The notes beneath the pieces were generated by a model. It made no database searches, was not told the origin of the DNA, and saw nothing but the letters and a program-made list of their open reading frames with translations. From contig JAEWIS010000025.1 of the NCBI GenBank assembly GCA_023386955.1, forward strand, positions 1 to 64,000: a stretch of 64,000 nt of DNA, written 5' to 3'. The stretch's first letter is position 1, and each line of letters opens with the position of its first letter. The stretch comes from Bacillota bacterium (GTDB lineage: Bacteria > Bacillota > Bacilli > Paenibacillales > NBRC-103111). Made by a program: the position numbers and the translations under genes. Shown in pieces: positions 53,582-62,359 of this stretch.

Positions 53582-55084
53582 TTATTTTTTATTGGAAGCC
53601 TTATAGGAAGCATTATACTCCTCGATAATGCTGCTTCCACCCTGATCCTTCCACTTCTTCACCGCATCCTGGAATCCCTTTTCATCAATGTCTCCCATCA
53701 TAAATTTGTAGGTGGCATCCTTGATGATATCCTGGAGACGGGCTCCCTTCTCGGTGTAGGCAGCGGAATCCAAAGCTGCAGTAGGATCACTGATGGAGAA
53801 TTTAACGGCCTCATTGATCAACTGCTCCGCTTTTTCTGCAACAGGACGGCTGTACACCTTAGGCTTAATATTGGTAATCCGGGACAAACCAATACCATTA
53901 TAACCGGATACTTCCTTCTCCAGCAGCTTGGCGTCCGATACCGGAAGCACCTTGCCGTCCTTCAGGGTGTAGTGTGTACCTTCAACGCCGTGCACCAGCA
54001 GATTGGCAATCTCCGGATCGAAGAGCTTATCGCAGAAGGCAAGCAGCTTCTTCAGCTCCGCTTCGTTCTTAACGGCGGACTTGGGGAAGAGCATCGCATT
54101 GGCGTAACCGTGAACCGCCCAAACACCAAGTTTGCCGTTTGTTCCGACGATCCGGTTTTCCACGTCAAATTGAGCTTCCTTGAAATTGGCGCCGGTTTTG
54201 TCAGCCATGGTGTTCACATCGGATATGGAGCCGATATACATGCCGGCTTTACCGGAATACATCAGGTTCTGCTGATCTGTTTTGCTGGTGACGGGGAAGT
54301 CCTTATTGATCAAACCCTCATCCCGGAGCTTTTTGATAAATTTCATGGTCTCCATATAGCCTTGGGTGGTGAAATCCGGGACTAAGCTGCCGTCCACCAT
54401 CCCCCAACTGTTGGGTGTGCCGAAGTAGGAGCTGAGTGTTTTGAAGGCCCCATAAAGAAAATCGTTGCGGTCTGCCAGAGGAATGGCCGCCAAGCCGGAT
54501 TCCTTAAACTTTTTAAGCATGTTGTAAATATCGTCGATGGATTGGGGAGCGGCTAAACCAAGCTTATCCGCCCAGTCCTTCCGGTAAATAATACCTGACC
54601 GGGCTCTTTGCACCTCCTGATACAAGGCGTAGATTTTCCCGTCCACCTTCATATTATTGAGGATTTCCGGATCCAGCTTGCTTAAGTTCGGATAATCCTT
54701 AAGGTACGGTCCAATTTCCCAGAATTGATTGTTCTTAATCGCATTGCGGGTATTGATGAATGCGGCTTGGTTTCCCACATAGGTGATGGGAGCGAGGGTT
54801 TCTGTTGCTAAGCCAGCCTGGAATTTTTCATCATAGGAGCCACCGGGTGAGAAATTAATGGTCAGTTGGGTGTTGGTTTTCTCCTCCAGCAGCTTCTTAA
54901 GGGTATCCGACGGAACCTCTGGTGTCTGGAGGCTGGTCATAATCGTAATTTTAGTAGGACCCGTATCCTCTTTTGCGCCTGCTCCATCTGCAGCCGGTGT
55001 TTCTTTGCTGCTGCAGCCAGCGGCTACCATACATACCGCCAACACAGCCAATCCGCTTTTTTTGCCCGTTGTCCATGTACCCAT
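53582..55084 (-). CDS. Extracellular solute-binding lipoprotein (second of a tandem pair)
   Basis: The 500-residue product has a lipoprotein signal ending VAAGC (Cys near 24) and the LplA-type binding fold. It closely resembles the protein encoded just upstream, e.g. IGPYLKDYPNLSKLDPEIL and EGLINKDFPVTSKTDQ in both. The start follows AAAGGGG. There is no permease gene in this operon. It may be the receptor for apiose-containing saccharides; the ligand is inferred. Confidence 0.85.
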   Translation of the reverse strand: MGTWTTGKKSGLAVLAVCMVAAGCSSKETPAADGAGAKEDTGPTKITIMTSLQTPEVPSDTLKKLLEEKTNTQLTINFSPGGSYDEKFQAGLATETLAPITYVGNQAAFINTRNAIKNNQFWEIGPYLKDYPNLSKLDPEILNNMKVDGKIYALYQEVQRARSGIIYRKDWADKLGLAAPQSIDDIYNMLKKFKESGLAAIPLADRNDFLYGAFKTLSSYFGTPNSWGMVDGSLVPDFTTQGYMETMKFIKKLRDEGLINKDFPVTSKTDQQNLMYSGKAGMYIGSISDVNTMADKTGANFKEAQFDVENRIVGTNGKLGVWAVHGYANAMLFPKSAVKNEAELKKLLAFCDKLFDPEIANLLVHGVEGTHYTLKDGKVLPVSDAKLLEKEVSGYNGIGLSRITNIKPKVYSRPVAEKAEQLINEAVKFSISDPTAALDSAAYTEKGARLQDIIKDATYKFMMGDIDEKGFQDAVKKWKDQGGSSIIEEYNASYKASNKK

Positions 55085-55145
55085 TTTTTCATGACCCCTT
55101 TACCTGTTTTATCTGCGCTTCTCTCCACTTTTTTATCTAAAGCGC

Positions 55146-56675
55146 TTACTTGCTCAGCCTGGTATACTCCTGGTTGTACTCATCCACAATCTTTTGGCCG
55201 CCGTCCTTCAGCCATTTATCTGTTGCTGCTTTAAAACCGTTTTCATCTATCTTGCCCAAAATGAACTGATAGGTGGCATCCTTGATCAAATCCTGAAGTC
55301 TCGCACCCAGCTCGGCATATGTCGGGGAATCCAAGGAAGCCGTGGGATCGGTAATCATGAACTTTGCAGCCTCATTGGACAGCCGGTTGGCTTTATCCTG
55401 AACCTCCGACGGAAATTTCTGCGGCGTAACATTAGTGGTTTCCGCTAACGCAATGCTGAGGTAAGGGCGGACATCCTTATCGATCAGCTTGGTGTCGGTG
55501 CCGGGGACAATTTTGTTATCTGCATTGACGGTATGGTGATTCTGGTCCTTCAAGCCGTATTTCAAGGTATCTGCCAATTCCTTGTCATAGAACTTGTCGA
55601 ATACCCCAAGAATGGCCTTCAGCTCCGCTTCCGACTTTACAGCGGATTTGGGGAACAACAGAATGGTACCGTAACCGCTGGAGCCCCAGGCTACAGGTTT
55701 GCCGTCGGGTCCCTTCAGATCGTTGGCCACATCGTACACCGCTTCGGGAAAGTTGGTAACCGTCTTATCCTGCAGCGTTTTGGTTCCGCTCATCGTTCCC
55801 ACCAACAGGCCGGAACGGCCGGTGAACAGCAGATTCTCCTGGTCGGTTTTGCTGGTGACGGGGAAGTCCTTATTAATCAGGCCCTCCTCATGCAGCTTCT
55901 TGTAGAACTTCATGGTATCCATATAGCCCTTGGTCATAAAATCCGGTGTCAGCTTTCCGTTGACCAGTCCCCAGTTATTGGGGGTGCCGAACATGGTGGC
56001 GATGGTTTTGAAGGAGCCGTACACCAGATCATTGCGGTCCGTCAGCGGAATGGTCCGGCCGCCGCCGGCCAGGTCGGCTTCCTTGAATTTCTTCAGCATC
56101 TGGTAGATTTCGTCCGTGGTTGTGGGAACCTTCATCCCCACCTTGTCCAGCCAGTCCTTCCGGTAGACCAGACCGGCGCGGGCCGGCTGCCTTTCCTGAT
56201 AGAGAGAATAAATCTTGCCGTTCACCTTCGTATTCTCCAGAACCTTCGGATCCAATTTGCTCAGGTTCGGATAATCCTTCAGGTAAGGCCCGATCTCCCA
56301 GAACTGCCCGTTCTTAATGGCCGACCTCATCAGGACAAAAGAAGCGGCGTTCTTGATAAAAGCGGCTTGGGGCAGGGTTCCGGTAGAGAAGGCCGCCTGG
56401 AATTTCTCGTCATACGAACCATCCGGCACCCATTGGATCTCGATTTGGGAGTTGGTTTTTTCCTCGATAAACTTCTCCAGCTTGTCGGAGGGAACCTCCG
56501 TGGTCTGAAGATTGGCCATGATGGTGAACTTCACAGGTGCTGCAGGTGCAGCCGGTCCGGCTGAGGACGATGGTTCCTTGACAGCGCCTTCATTCTCCTC
56601 ATTGCCACAGCCTGCCAGCACGCTCCCCGCCAGAACCACTGTAAGGGGAGCTGCCCAAACCCAATTTTTCTTCAT
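55146..56675 (-). CDS. Extracellular solute-binding lipoprotein (first of a tandem pair)
   Basis: The 509-residue product has the signal MKKNWVWAAPLTVVLAGSV followed by LAGC (Cys near 23), and the LplA-type fold. The AAAGGAGG ribosome site lies inside the last codons of the kinase gene, whose stop is three bases upstream. This shows tight coupling. It is a paralogue of the next gene 61 bases downstream, probably by tandem duplication with divergence of ligand. Confidence 0.87.
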   Translation of the reverse strand: MKKNWVWAAPLTVVLAGSVLAGCGNEENEGAVKEPSSSAGPAAPAAPVKFTIMANLQTTEVPSDKLEKFIEEKTNSQIEIQWVPDGSYDEKFQAAFSTGTLPQAAFIKNAASFVLMRSAIKNGQFWEIGPYLKDYPNLSKLDPKVLENTKVNGKIYSLYQERQPARAGLVYRKDWLDKVGMKVPTTTDEIYQMLKKFKEADLAGGGRTIPLTDRNDLVYGSFKTIATMFGTPNNWGLVNGKLTPDFMTKGYMDTMKFYKKLHEEGLINKDFPVTSKTDQENLLFTGRSGLLVGTMSGTKTLQDKTVTNFPEAVYDVANDLKGPDGKPVAWGSSGYGTILLFPKSAVKSEAELKAILGVFDKFYDKELADTLKYGLKDQNHHTVNADNKIVPGTDTKLIDKDVRPYLSIALAETTNVTPQKFPSEVQDKANRLSNEAAKFMITDPTASLDSPTYAELGARLQDLIKDATYQFILGKIDENGFKAATDKWLKDGGQKIVDEYNQEYTRLSK

Positions 56676-56678
56676 CTG

Positions 56679-58196
56679 TTATGCCTCCTTTACTCCGTAA
56701 AGCACACAGGCTACTGCATGCTTCCAACCGTCAATAAAGCGCTTGCGCGAAGCTTCACCCATGCCCGGCTCATACCGGATGCCCGCTGCTGCCGCCGTAC
56801 CGGGCAGCTCCTCCGGCGAAGACCATAATCCGGTTCCGAGCCCTCCCATAAAGGCAGAGCCCATGGCGGACAATTCCGCAACTCCGGACTTCACCACACA
56901 CCGGTCCAGCAAGCCGGCCTGAAGCTCCATAAGCCTCCGGTTATCTGACGCGCCGCCATCCGTACGCAGCTCCTTCAGCCGGACGCCGGATTCGGATTGC
57001 ATCAGCTCAACGGCTTCATACACCTGATACGCGATGCTCTCCAAGGCCGCCCGGATAATGTGGGCCTTGGTGGTTCCACGGTTCATCCCCACAATGGCCG
57101 CCCTGGCATCTGCCGACCAATAGGGGGCGCCCAGCCCGACGAAGGCCGGAACCAGATAAACCCCTTCGTTATCGGACACCTGGTTGAGCAGCTCCTCCAT
57201 TTCCTCGAAGCTGCGGAATAATCCCAGGCTGTCCCGTACCCACTTGATGCAGTCACCCGACGTGCGGATCACCGCCTCCAGAGCGTAGGTGACCTCCCCT
57301 CCTTTTCCCCATGCCACCGCCGTTACCAGTCCGTTCCCGGCCTCCTGCAGCTTATCCCCGGTATTCATCAGGACAGAGGTGCCGGTTCCGTAGGTAGCCT
57401 TGGCCATGCCGGGCTGGAAGCACCCGTTGCCGAACAAGGCAGCCTGGGAGTCCCCGATGATGCCGGAGATCGGCACCTGCGCTTCTTCCCCGAATAAATC
57501 CGGATCCGCCGTTACCCCGAAGATCTCATCGGAGCAGCGGACGGCTGGCAGCAGATTAGCCGGCACTCCGAACATGGCGCACAGCTCCTCATCCCATTGT
57601 AGGGTGTGGATATTGAACAGGGAGGTCCGGCTGGCATTGGTGTAATCGGTGGCATGAACCTTACCGCCTGTCAGCTTCCACAGGAGCCAGCTATCCATGG
57701 TCCCCGCCAGAAGGTCGCCGTTGTGGAGTTTTTCCTGAATCCCCTCCACATGCTCCAGCATCCAGCTCCACTTGGTTGCCGTAAAATAGGGATCCAGGAC
57801 GAGCCCGGTTTTGGCCCGGACAGCCTTCTCATGGTTGGCATTCTTCAAGGTTTGGCAGGCTTCGGCCGTCCGTTGGCATTGCCAGACGATAGCCGGATAC
57901 ACGGGCAGGCCTGTATGCCGGTCCCACATCACGGCGGTTTCCCGCTGGTTGGTCACGGTCAGGGCCGCCAGACGCCCTGGCCCGATCCCAGCCTTGCGGA
58001 GCACATCCCGGAGGGTGGTTTTGACCTGTCCGTAGATTTCCAGCGGGTCATGCTCCACCCAACCCGGCTTGGGGTAAAACTGGGTATGCTCCGCCGTGCT
58101 GCGGGCGATAACACAGCCATTTCGGTCCACCACCAGCGCTTTGGTGCCGGAGGTGCTTTGATCGATTACGGCAATCATGTCCTTGGTTTGGCTCAT
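56679..58196 (-). CDS. FGGY-family carbohydrate kinase (candidate apulose kinase)
   Basis: The 505-residue enzyme has the glycerol-kinase-like ATPase layout: phosphate-1 loop IDQSTSGTKALV (Asp12 region), GDSQAALFG, phosphate-2 GTGTSVLMNTG and adenosine motif LRTDGGASDNRRLMELQ. It phosphorylates a sugar or polyol. By sequence alone glycerol kinase would be the nearest label. The neighbours (FucI-like isomerase, split transketolase, GH140) argue for a ketopentose such as apulose. It overlaps the transketolase C-subunit gene by 4 bases (ATGA). Confidence 0.82.
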   Translation of the reverse strand: MSQTKDMIAVIDQSTSGTKALVVDRNGCVIARSTAEHTQFYPKPGWVEHDPLEIYGQVKTTLRDVLRKAGIGPGRLAALTVTNQRETAVMWDRHTGLPVYPAIVWQCQRTAEACQTLKNANHEKAVRAKTGLVLDPYFTATKWSWMLEHVEGIQEKLHNGDLLAGTMDSWLLWKLTGGKVHATDYTNASRTSLFNIHTLQWDEELCAMFGVPANLLPAVRCSDEIFGVTADPDLFGEEAQVPISGIIGDSQAALFGNGCFQPGMAKATYGTGTSVLMNTGDKLQEAGNGLVTAVAWGKGGEVTYALEAVIRTSGDCIKWVRDSLGLFRSFEEMEELLNQVSDNEGVYLVPAFVGLGAPYWSADARAAIVGMNRGTTKAHIIRAALESIAYQVYEAVELMQSESGVRLKELRTDGGASDNRRLMELQAGLLDRCVVKSGVAELSAMGSAFMGGLGTGLWSSPEELPGTAAAAGIRYEPGMGEASRKRFIDGWKHAVACVLYGVKEA

Positions 58197-59146
58197 TTGG
58201 ATCCGGCCTTGCCTTTCAGCAGCTCCAGCGCAACCTGCTGCAGATGCTCCGCATGAATGCCGTAATGCTTGAAGACCTCGGCGGTTTTGCCGGCAATGGC
58301 CGGTTCGTCGGGAATCCCGATAATCCGCATGGGCACAGGCTGATGCTGCACCACCACCTCCGATACGGCCGCTCCCAAGCCTCCGTGGATGCTATGCTCC
58401 TCCACCGTGAGAATACATCCGGTCTCCCGGGCTGCCCGGATGATGGCCTCCTCATCCAAGGGTTTGATGGTATGCATGTTCAGCACCCGGCAGGAGATGC
58501 CGGCGTCCTTCAACAGCTTCGCCGTATTCAGGGCGACCCGGACGGTTTCCCCTGCGGCGATGATGGTGATATCCCCACCCTCCTTCATGGTGACGGCCTT
58601 GCCCAGCACAAACGGACAGCTTTCCGCCGACGGGTATACGTCCTCCACAGGATTACGTCCGATGCGGATGTAGACGCCGCCTTTATGCTCCACCAAGGCT
58701 TCCACCATCCGCTTGGTTTCGTGCCGGTCTGCCGGAAGCACCACGGCAAGCCCGGGAATGGCCCTGGCCACCGCAATATCCTGCAGGGAGTGATGGGACA
58801 TGCCCAAGGCGCCGTAGCTGACGCCGCCGCTGATGCCCACCAGCTTAACGTTGGTGGCGGAATACGCCACATCCACCTTGATCTGCTCGATGCTCCTCAT
58901 GCTCAGGAAACAAGCCGGGGAGGTGACAAAGGGTTTCTTGCCGCTGTGGGCCAAACCTGCCGCAATCCCCACAATATTCTGCTCCGCGATGCCCACTTCC
59001 ACGAACTGGTCCGCATATTGCTTGGCGAACGGTCCCATGGAGGCGGAGCCTCTGGAATCGCTGGCCAGGACCATGATGTCCTTATCCTCCCGGGCCAGCT
59101 CCATCAGGGTTTCGCAGATGACCTGCCGGTTAGCAATGGTATTCAT
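58193..59146 (-). CDS. Transketolase-like enzyme, C-terminal subunit (candidate AptB)
   Basis: The 317-residue subunit holds the pyrimidine-binding and C-terminal domains of a transketolase. The catalytic Glu55 (VEVGIAEQNIVG) activates thiamine diphosphate in the partner subunit. VSYGALGMSHHSLQDIA and the closing domain with GGLGAAVSEVV are typical. It is four bases after the N-terminal subunit gene and overlaps the kinase gene. Split transketolases occur in several pathways, including apulose-4-phosphate transketolase AptAB of D-apiose catabolism. The acceptor specificity is inferred. Confidence 0.85.
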   Translation of the reverse strand: MNTIANRQVICETLMELAREDKDIMVLASDSRGSASMGPFAKQYADQFVEVGIAEQNIVGIAAGLAHSGKKPFVTSPACFLSMRSIEQIKVDVAYSATNVKLVGISGGVSYGALGMSHHSLQDIAVARAIPGLAVVLPADRHETKRMVEALVEHKGGVYIRIGRNPVEDVYPSAESCPFVLGKAVTMKEGGDITIIAAGETVRVALNTAKLLKDAGISCRVLNMHTIKPLDEEAIIRAARETGCILTVEEHSIHGGLGAAVSEVVVQHQPVPMRIIGIPDEPAIAGKTAEVFKHYGIHAEHLQQVALELLKGKAGSK

Positions 59147-59150
59147 GTTG

Positions 59151-59996
59151 TTATCGCACCTGCCCTTCCTGCTTCAGACCTTCCAACGTTGCCGCCAGCT
59201 CGGATAAGGCCAGCTCCAGCTCCGCTTCATTCGGTACATGATGATGCCAATGAGGGACATTCTCGGCGAAGGAAACACCCTTGCCCTTCACCGTGTTCGC
59301 CATAAGAAGCGTAGGTTTGCCCGGCACCGACGGCACCGCCTCCAGCGCCTCCACCAAAGCCTCCATATCGTTTCCGTCGATGGAAACCACGTTCCAGCCG
59401 AAGGCGGCCCACTTGTCCTCCAACGGCTCAAGGCCCATCACCTCTTCCGTGGTGCCGCTGATCTGCAGCCGGTTCCGGTCAATGATGCCCACCAGATTAT
59501 CCAGCTTGTAATGGGCTCCGGCCATAGCCGCCTCCCAGTTGGAGCCCTCCGCCTGCTCCCCGTCACCCATGAGACAGAAAACCCGGTAGCTCTTCTGGTC
59601 CCGCTTGGCCGCCAGCGCCATACCCACCGCTATCGGCAGGCCATGGCCCAAGGCGCCTGTATTCATCTCGATTCCCGGCACCTTGTTATTGGGATGCCCG
59701 ATGAGCCGGGTGCCGAATTGGCTGTAAGTGAGAAGCTCCTCCTTGGGGAAAAAGCCCAGATCCCCGAGAATGCTCCACAAGGACTCTACGGAATGGCCCT
59801 TACTGGCGATAAACCGGTCCCGCTCCTCCCACGTGGGATTGGTTGGGTCAAGCTTCATCACCCGGTAATACAGCGCCGTGAGAATATCCGTATTGCTTAA
59901 GGAGCCGCCCGTATGTCCGGTTTTCGCGGTATGGATCATGTTCAAAAGGTCCATCCGGATCTGGGCAGCCTTGGCTTTTAGTTCCGTCATATTCAT
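59151..59996 (-). CDS. Transketolase-like enzyme, N-terminal subunit (candidate AptA)
   Basis: The 281-residue subunit is the diphosphate-binding half of transketolase. It shows KTGHTGGSLS (His28 region), FIASKGHSVESLW, MNTGALGHGLPIAVG and the thiamine diphosphate/metal motif GDG (144-146) with Asn near 175. It must pair with the C-terminal subunit to be active. It lies 15 bases after the isomerase gene, in the same operon. Confidence 0.87.
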   Translation of the reverse strand: MNMTELKAKAAQIRMDLLNMIHTAKTGHTGGSLSNTDILTALYYRVMKLDPTNPTWEERDRFIASKGHSVESLWSILGDLGFFPKEELLTYSQFGTRLIGHPNNKVPGIEMNTGALGHGLPIAVGMALAAKRDQKSYRVFCLMGDGEQAEGSNWEAAMAGAHYKLDNLVGIIDRNRLQISGTTEEVMGLEPLEDKWAAFGWNVVSIDGNDMEALVEALEAVPSVPGKPTLLMANTVKGKGVSFAENVPHWHHHVPNEAELELALSELAATLEGLKQEGQVR

Positions 59997-60011
59997 ACGA
60001 ATCGCCTCCTT

Positions 60012-61445
60012 CTACAGCTTGGAACCGCGCAGCCAGGCTTGAATCTCCTGCTCCGTGGGATCAACCGGGTCCGCCTTCAGGCCGGGAATGTATTGGCAGG
60101 CCTCATACAGCGACGGAATCACATTGGCATGGATGCCGACAGCGTGATGGACATAGGGTCCCTTCACCAGCTTTTCCTCCCACAGCGGCCAGTCGTTGAC
60201 TTCCACCCATACCCACGAGCCCCGGGTGTACGGGCCTTCGATACCCTTAGCCTTACCAAGGAACATCTGGTATTCCCCATGATCCCCGTCAAACCGGGCC
60301 AGCGTCATGTTCCCGCCCCTGATCTGGCTCTCATGGGTACCGGGTGCATGGGAGTCGAACAGGAAATGCTTTTTCAGCTTCGGCTTATCCTCGACGGACA
60401 GGGAAACCGGGAAGTTTCCGCAGTGGAAAAGCAGTTCTCCGTTGGGATTCTCAGGATGGCGGATGGTCAGATCGGCGAAGAAGGTCGGCACCTGATTGAG
60501 AGCCGCAGCCTGGACCATCACAGAGGTAATGGCGCCGTGAATATCTGTTTCGCAGGTCACCGGGATCTGCTCATCAGTCAGGATGGCATTGGCCAGACAA
60601 GGCATAATACCCATGGCATCCTGCAGAGAGGACCAGCATTGAATGGCAATGGCCGTGCAGCCAGTGGAAACGGCGTATTGCTTCATAGCCACCTTCAGTG
60701 CGGCGATCCGGCGGATGTCCTCCTCCGTTACCTCGGAGTAATCCAAATGAGCTTTGATGTAATCGATAGCCGCCGCCAGCTCGGAGCTGTTCCCCTTCTC
60801 GATCTTTTTGGTGGCCAGTTGAATATCCACCAGGGTGATGGGATGGATCTCAATGCCGAACCGTTCCAGAAGCTCGCCTTCATTGCAGATCATCGTCCAG
60901 AAGGAGGCAGGCCGCGGGCCGATTTGCAGAATGCGCAGCTTGTTAAACTGCCGAACCACATTGGCAGCGGAGATAAAATTGGTGAAGCCCCGCTCGAATA
61001 CCGGATCATTCACCCGGCTGTTGGTAATATACGTGAAAGGGACATTAAAGCGGCGCAGCACCTTCCCGGTGGCGAATAACCCGCATTGGGTATCCCTGAG
61101 CCGCATGCCGTCCTCCAAAGGAGCCTCGTCCCGGGGCCCCCACAGCAGCACCGGCTTGCCCAGCGCCTTGCCTACTCTGGCTACCGTATCCTCCGTCCCG
61201 AAGTTGCAGTGCGGGAAAAATACCGCATCCACATTTTCCCGTTTGAAGCGTTCGGCAATCTGGTCGGCCTGAATATGATCGTCATACAGCAGGCCTTCCT
61301 CATTCATTCCCTCCAGGTCCACAATGTCCATGTCCAAACCGAAGCTCTCCATTTTATTGCGGATCAGAACCTTATACTTGTAAGCGTCTTCCGCACTGAA
61401 CGTAAAACGCCGTGTTGGTGCATAACCAAGCTTAAACTTTTTCAT
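60012..61445 (-). CDS. L-fucose/L-arabinose-isomerase-like sugar isomerase (candidate apiose isomerase)
   Basis: The 477-residue protein has the FucI/AraA fold. The N-terminal Rossmann-like domain is visible in VDAVFFPHCNFGTEDTVARV and VLLWGPRDEAPLEDG. A central domain carries acidic residues (QCWSSLQDAMGIMPC, VTCETDIHGAIT) that would bind the divalent metal. The closing segment HHAVGIHANVIPSLYEACQYI contains the expected His residues. It should interconvert an aldose and a ketose. The start follows AAGGAG; promoter and operator lie upstream at 61458-61540. Assignment to apiose rests on operon context only. Confidence 0.75.
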   Translation of the reverse strand: MKKFKLGYAPTRRFTFSAEDAYKYKVLIRNKMESFGLDMDIVDLEGMNEEGLLYDDHIQADQIAERFKRENVDAVFFPHCNFGTEDTVARVGKALGKPVLLWGPRDEAPLEDGMRLRDTQCGLFATGKVLRRFNVPFTYITNSRVNDPVFERGFTNFISAANVVRQFNKLRILQIGPRPASFWTMICNEGELLERFGIEIHPITLVDIQLATKKIEKGNSSELAAAIDYIKAHLDYSEVTEEDIRRIAALKVAMKQYAVSTGCTAIAIQCWSSLQDAMGIMPCLANAILTDEQIPVTCETDIHGAITSVMVQAAALNQVPTFFADLTIRHPENPNGELLFHCGNFPVSLSVEDKPKLKKHFLFDSHAPGTHESQIRGGNMTLARFDGDHGEYQMFLGKAKGIEGPYTRGSWVWVEVNDWPLWEEKLVKGPYVHHAVGIHANVIPSLYEACQYIPGLKADPVDPTEQEIQAWLRGSKL

Positions 61446-61457
61446 AAACACTACTCC

Positions 61458-61472
61458 TTGTTTAGTAAACAA
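61458..61472. promoter_or_regulatory. Perfect palindrome, candidate repressor operator
   Basis: TTGTTTA-G-TAAACAA lies between the promoter and the ribosome binding site of the isomerase gene. Related half-sites TTAGTGAAC (61546-61554) and AATTACTAAAC (about 61575-61585) lie further upstream. A GntR- or LacI-type repressor is plausible; none is encoded in the window next to it. Confidence 0.65.
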
Positions 61473-61511
61473 TTATGTGCAGGATTTCGAATGAAAGCTC
61501 TTTATACACCC

Positions 61512-61540
61512 ATATTACATGTGGAAACCGCGATAGTCAA
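61512..61540 (-). promoter_or_regulatory. Sigma-A promoter of the isomerase-to-hydrolase operon
   Basis: On the minus strand TTGACT (61535-61540) and TAATAT (61512-61517) are spaced by 17 bases, about 65 bases before the ATG at 61445. Confidence 0.7.
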
Positions 61541-61620
61541 CTTAAATTAGTGAACTTACTGATAAAAATACGTCGTAATTACTAAACTATTAACTTAACT
61601 AATATTTTTATGACTGCCGC

Positions 61621-61860
61621 CATTGTTCCCATACCAAATAACCCGGGGATCAGGTTCATCCTCCGGGCTGTGGTTTAAGAGCGGTGTCTGGGAAAGGCGG
61701 GCGTGTTGGAAAGGAACGGTGTCTGGGAAGAGCGGACAAAGTTACGTTGTATGCAAAAGGGAACATGGTTTGAGAACAGTACATAGTCTGGTCCCAGAAC
61801 GGCGTGGAGTAAGATCCGGCGGCTGGGTGCGGTACGGTGGCTGGATACGGTACGTTGACT
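61621..61860. other. Non-coding spacer with degenerate GGTGTCTGGGAA repeats
   Basis: Two copies of CGGTGTCTGGGAA with flanking GCGG lie at about 61682-61735, and degenerate relatives of the downstream 38-base repeat at about 61815-61860. No gene is supported. Confidence 0.45.
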
Positions 61861-61996
61861 GCGAACGGTACAATGGCTGGGTATACGGTAAGCTGTCTGC
61901 GAACGGTACAATGGCTGGGTATACGGTAAGCTGTCTGCGAACGGTATAATGGCTGGGTATACGGTAAGCTGTCTGCGAACGGTATAATGGCTGGGG
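61861..61996 (+). repeat. Tandem array of a 38-base repeat (3.6 copies)
   Basis: Units start at 61861, 61899, 61937 and 61975 with GCGAACGGTA(C/T)AATGG and run through TATACGGTAAGCTGTCT. The first two carry ACAATGG, the last two ATAATGG. The spacing is exactly 38 bases. No coding role is apparent. Confidence 0.85.
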
Positions 61997-62007
61997 CAGG
62001 CTGCAAT

Positions 62008-62246
62008 AACTGTAACGGAACTCAGCGACCGTTAGACGTGGAAAAGACGGTGTTTGCGGTTGTAACGGAACTTAGCGACTCTTAGCAGGTGTTATGGAGT
62101 ATAATTCCGCCGGATTTCCAGTTTAAGAGCTTCTGAGTTCCGTTACAATTTCAAACAGCCGGTTTTGGGCTTCTAAGAGCGTCTGAGTTCCGTTACATTT
62201 CCAAACCGCTGGGTTTGGGCTTCTAAAGTGCTTCTGAGTTCCGTTA
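62008..62246. repeat. TAACGGAACT-family interspersed repeats in both orientations
   Basis: Two forward copies (about 62010-62035 and 62060-62085; GTAACGGAACT, AGCGAC, TTAG) and three inverted copies (about 62123-62149, 62173-62199 and 62222-62246; CTGAGTTCCGTTA) are present. Facing copies could form large hairpins. Architecture and base pattern recall the AACGAATC family at 1-356 and 10356-10705. Confidence 0.65.
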
Positions 62247-62319
62247 GAATCCGCGGCCGACGCAACCCTCTGGCACCCCATCATCCCATCGCCTCATCGC
62301 TTCATTTCCCAATCCCCCC

Positions 62320-62359
62320 ATCATTCGATCATTCGATCATTCGATCATTCGATCATTCC
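62320..62359 (+). repeat. Octamer microsatellite ATCATTCG x5
   Basis: Five consecutive octamers (the last ends in CC instead of CG) lie in a longer CAT/CCC-rich stretch (62275-62450). Confidence 0.85.
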
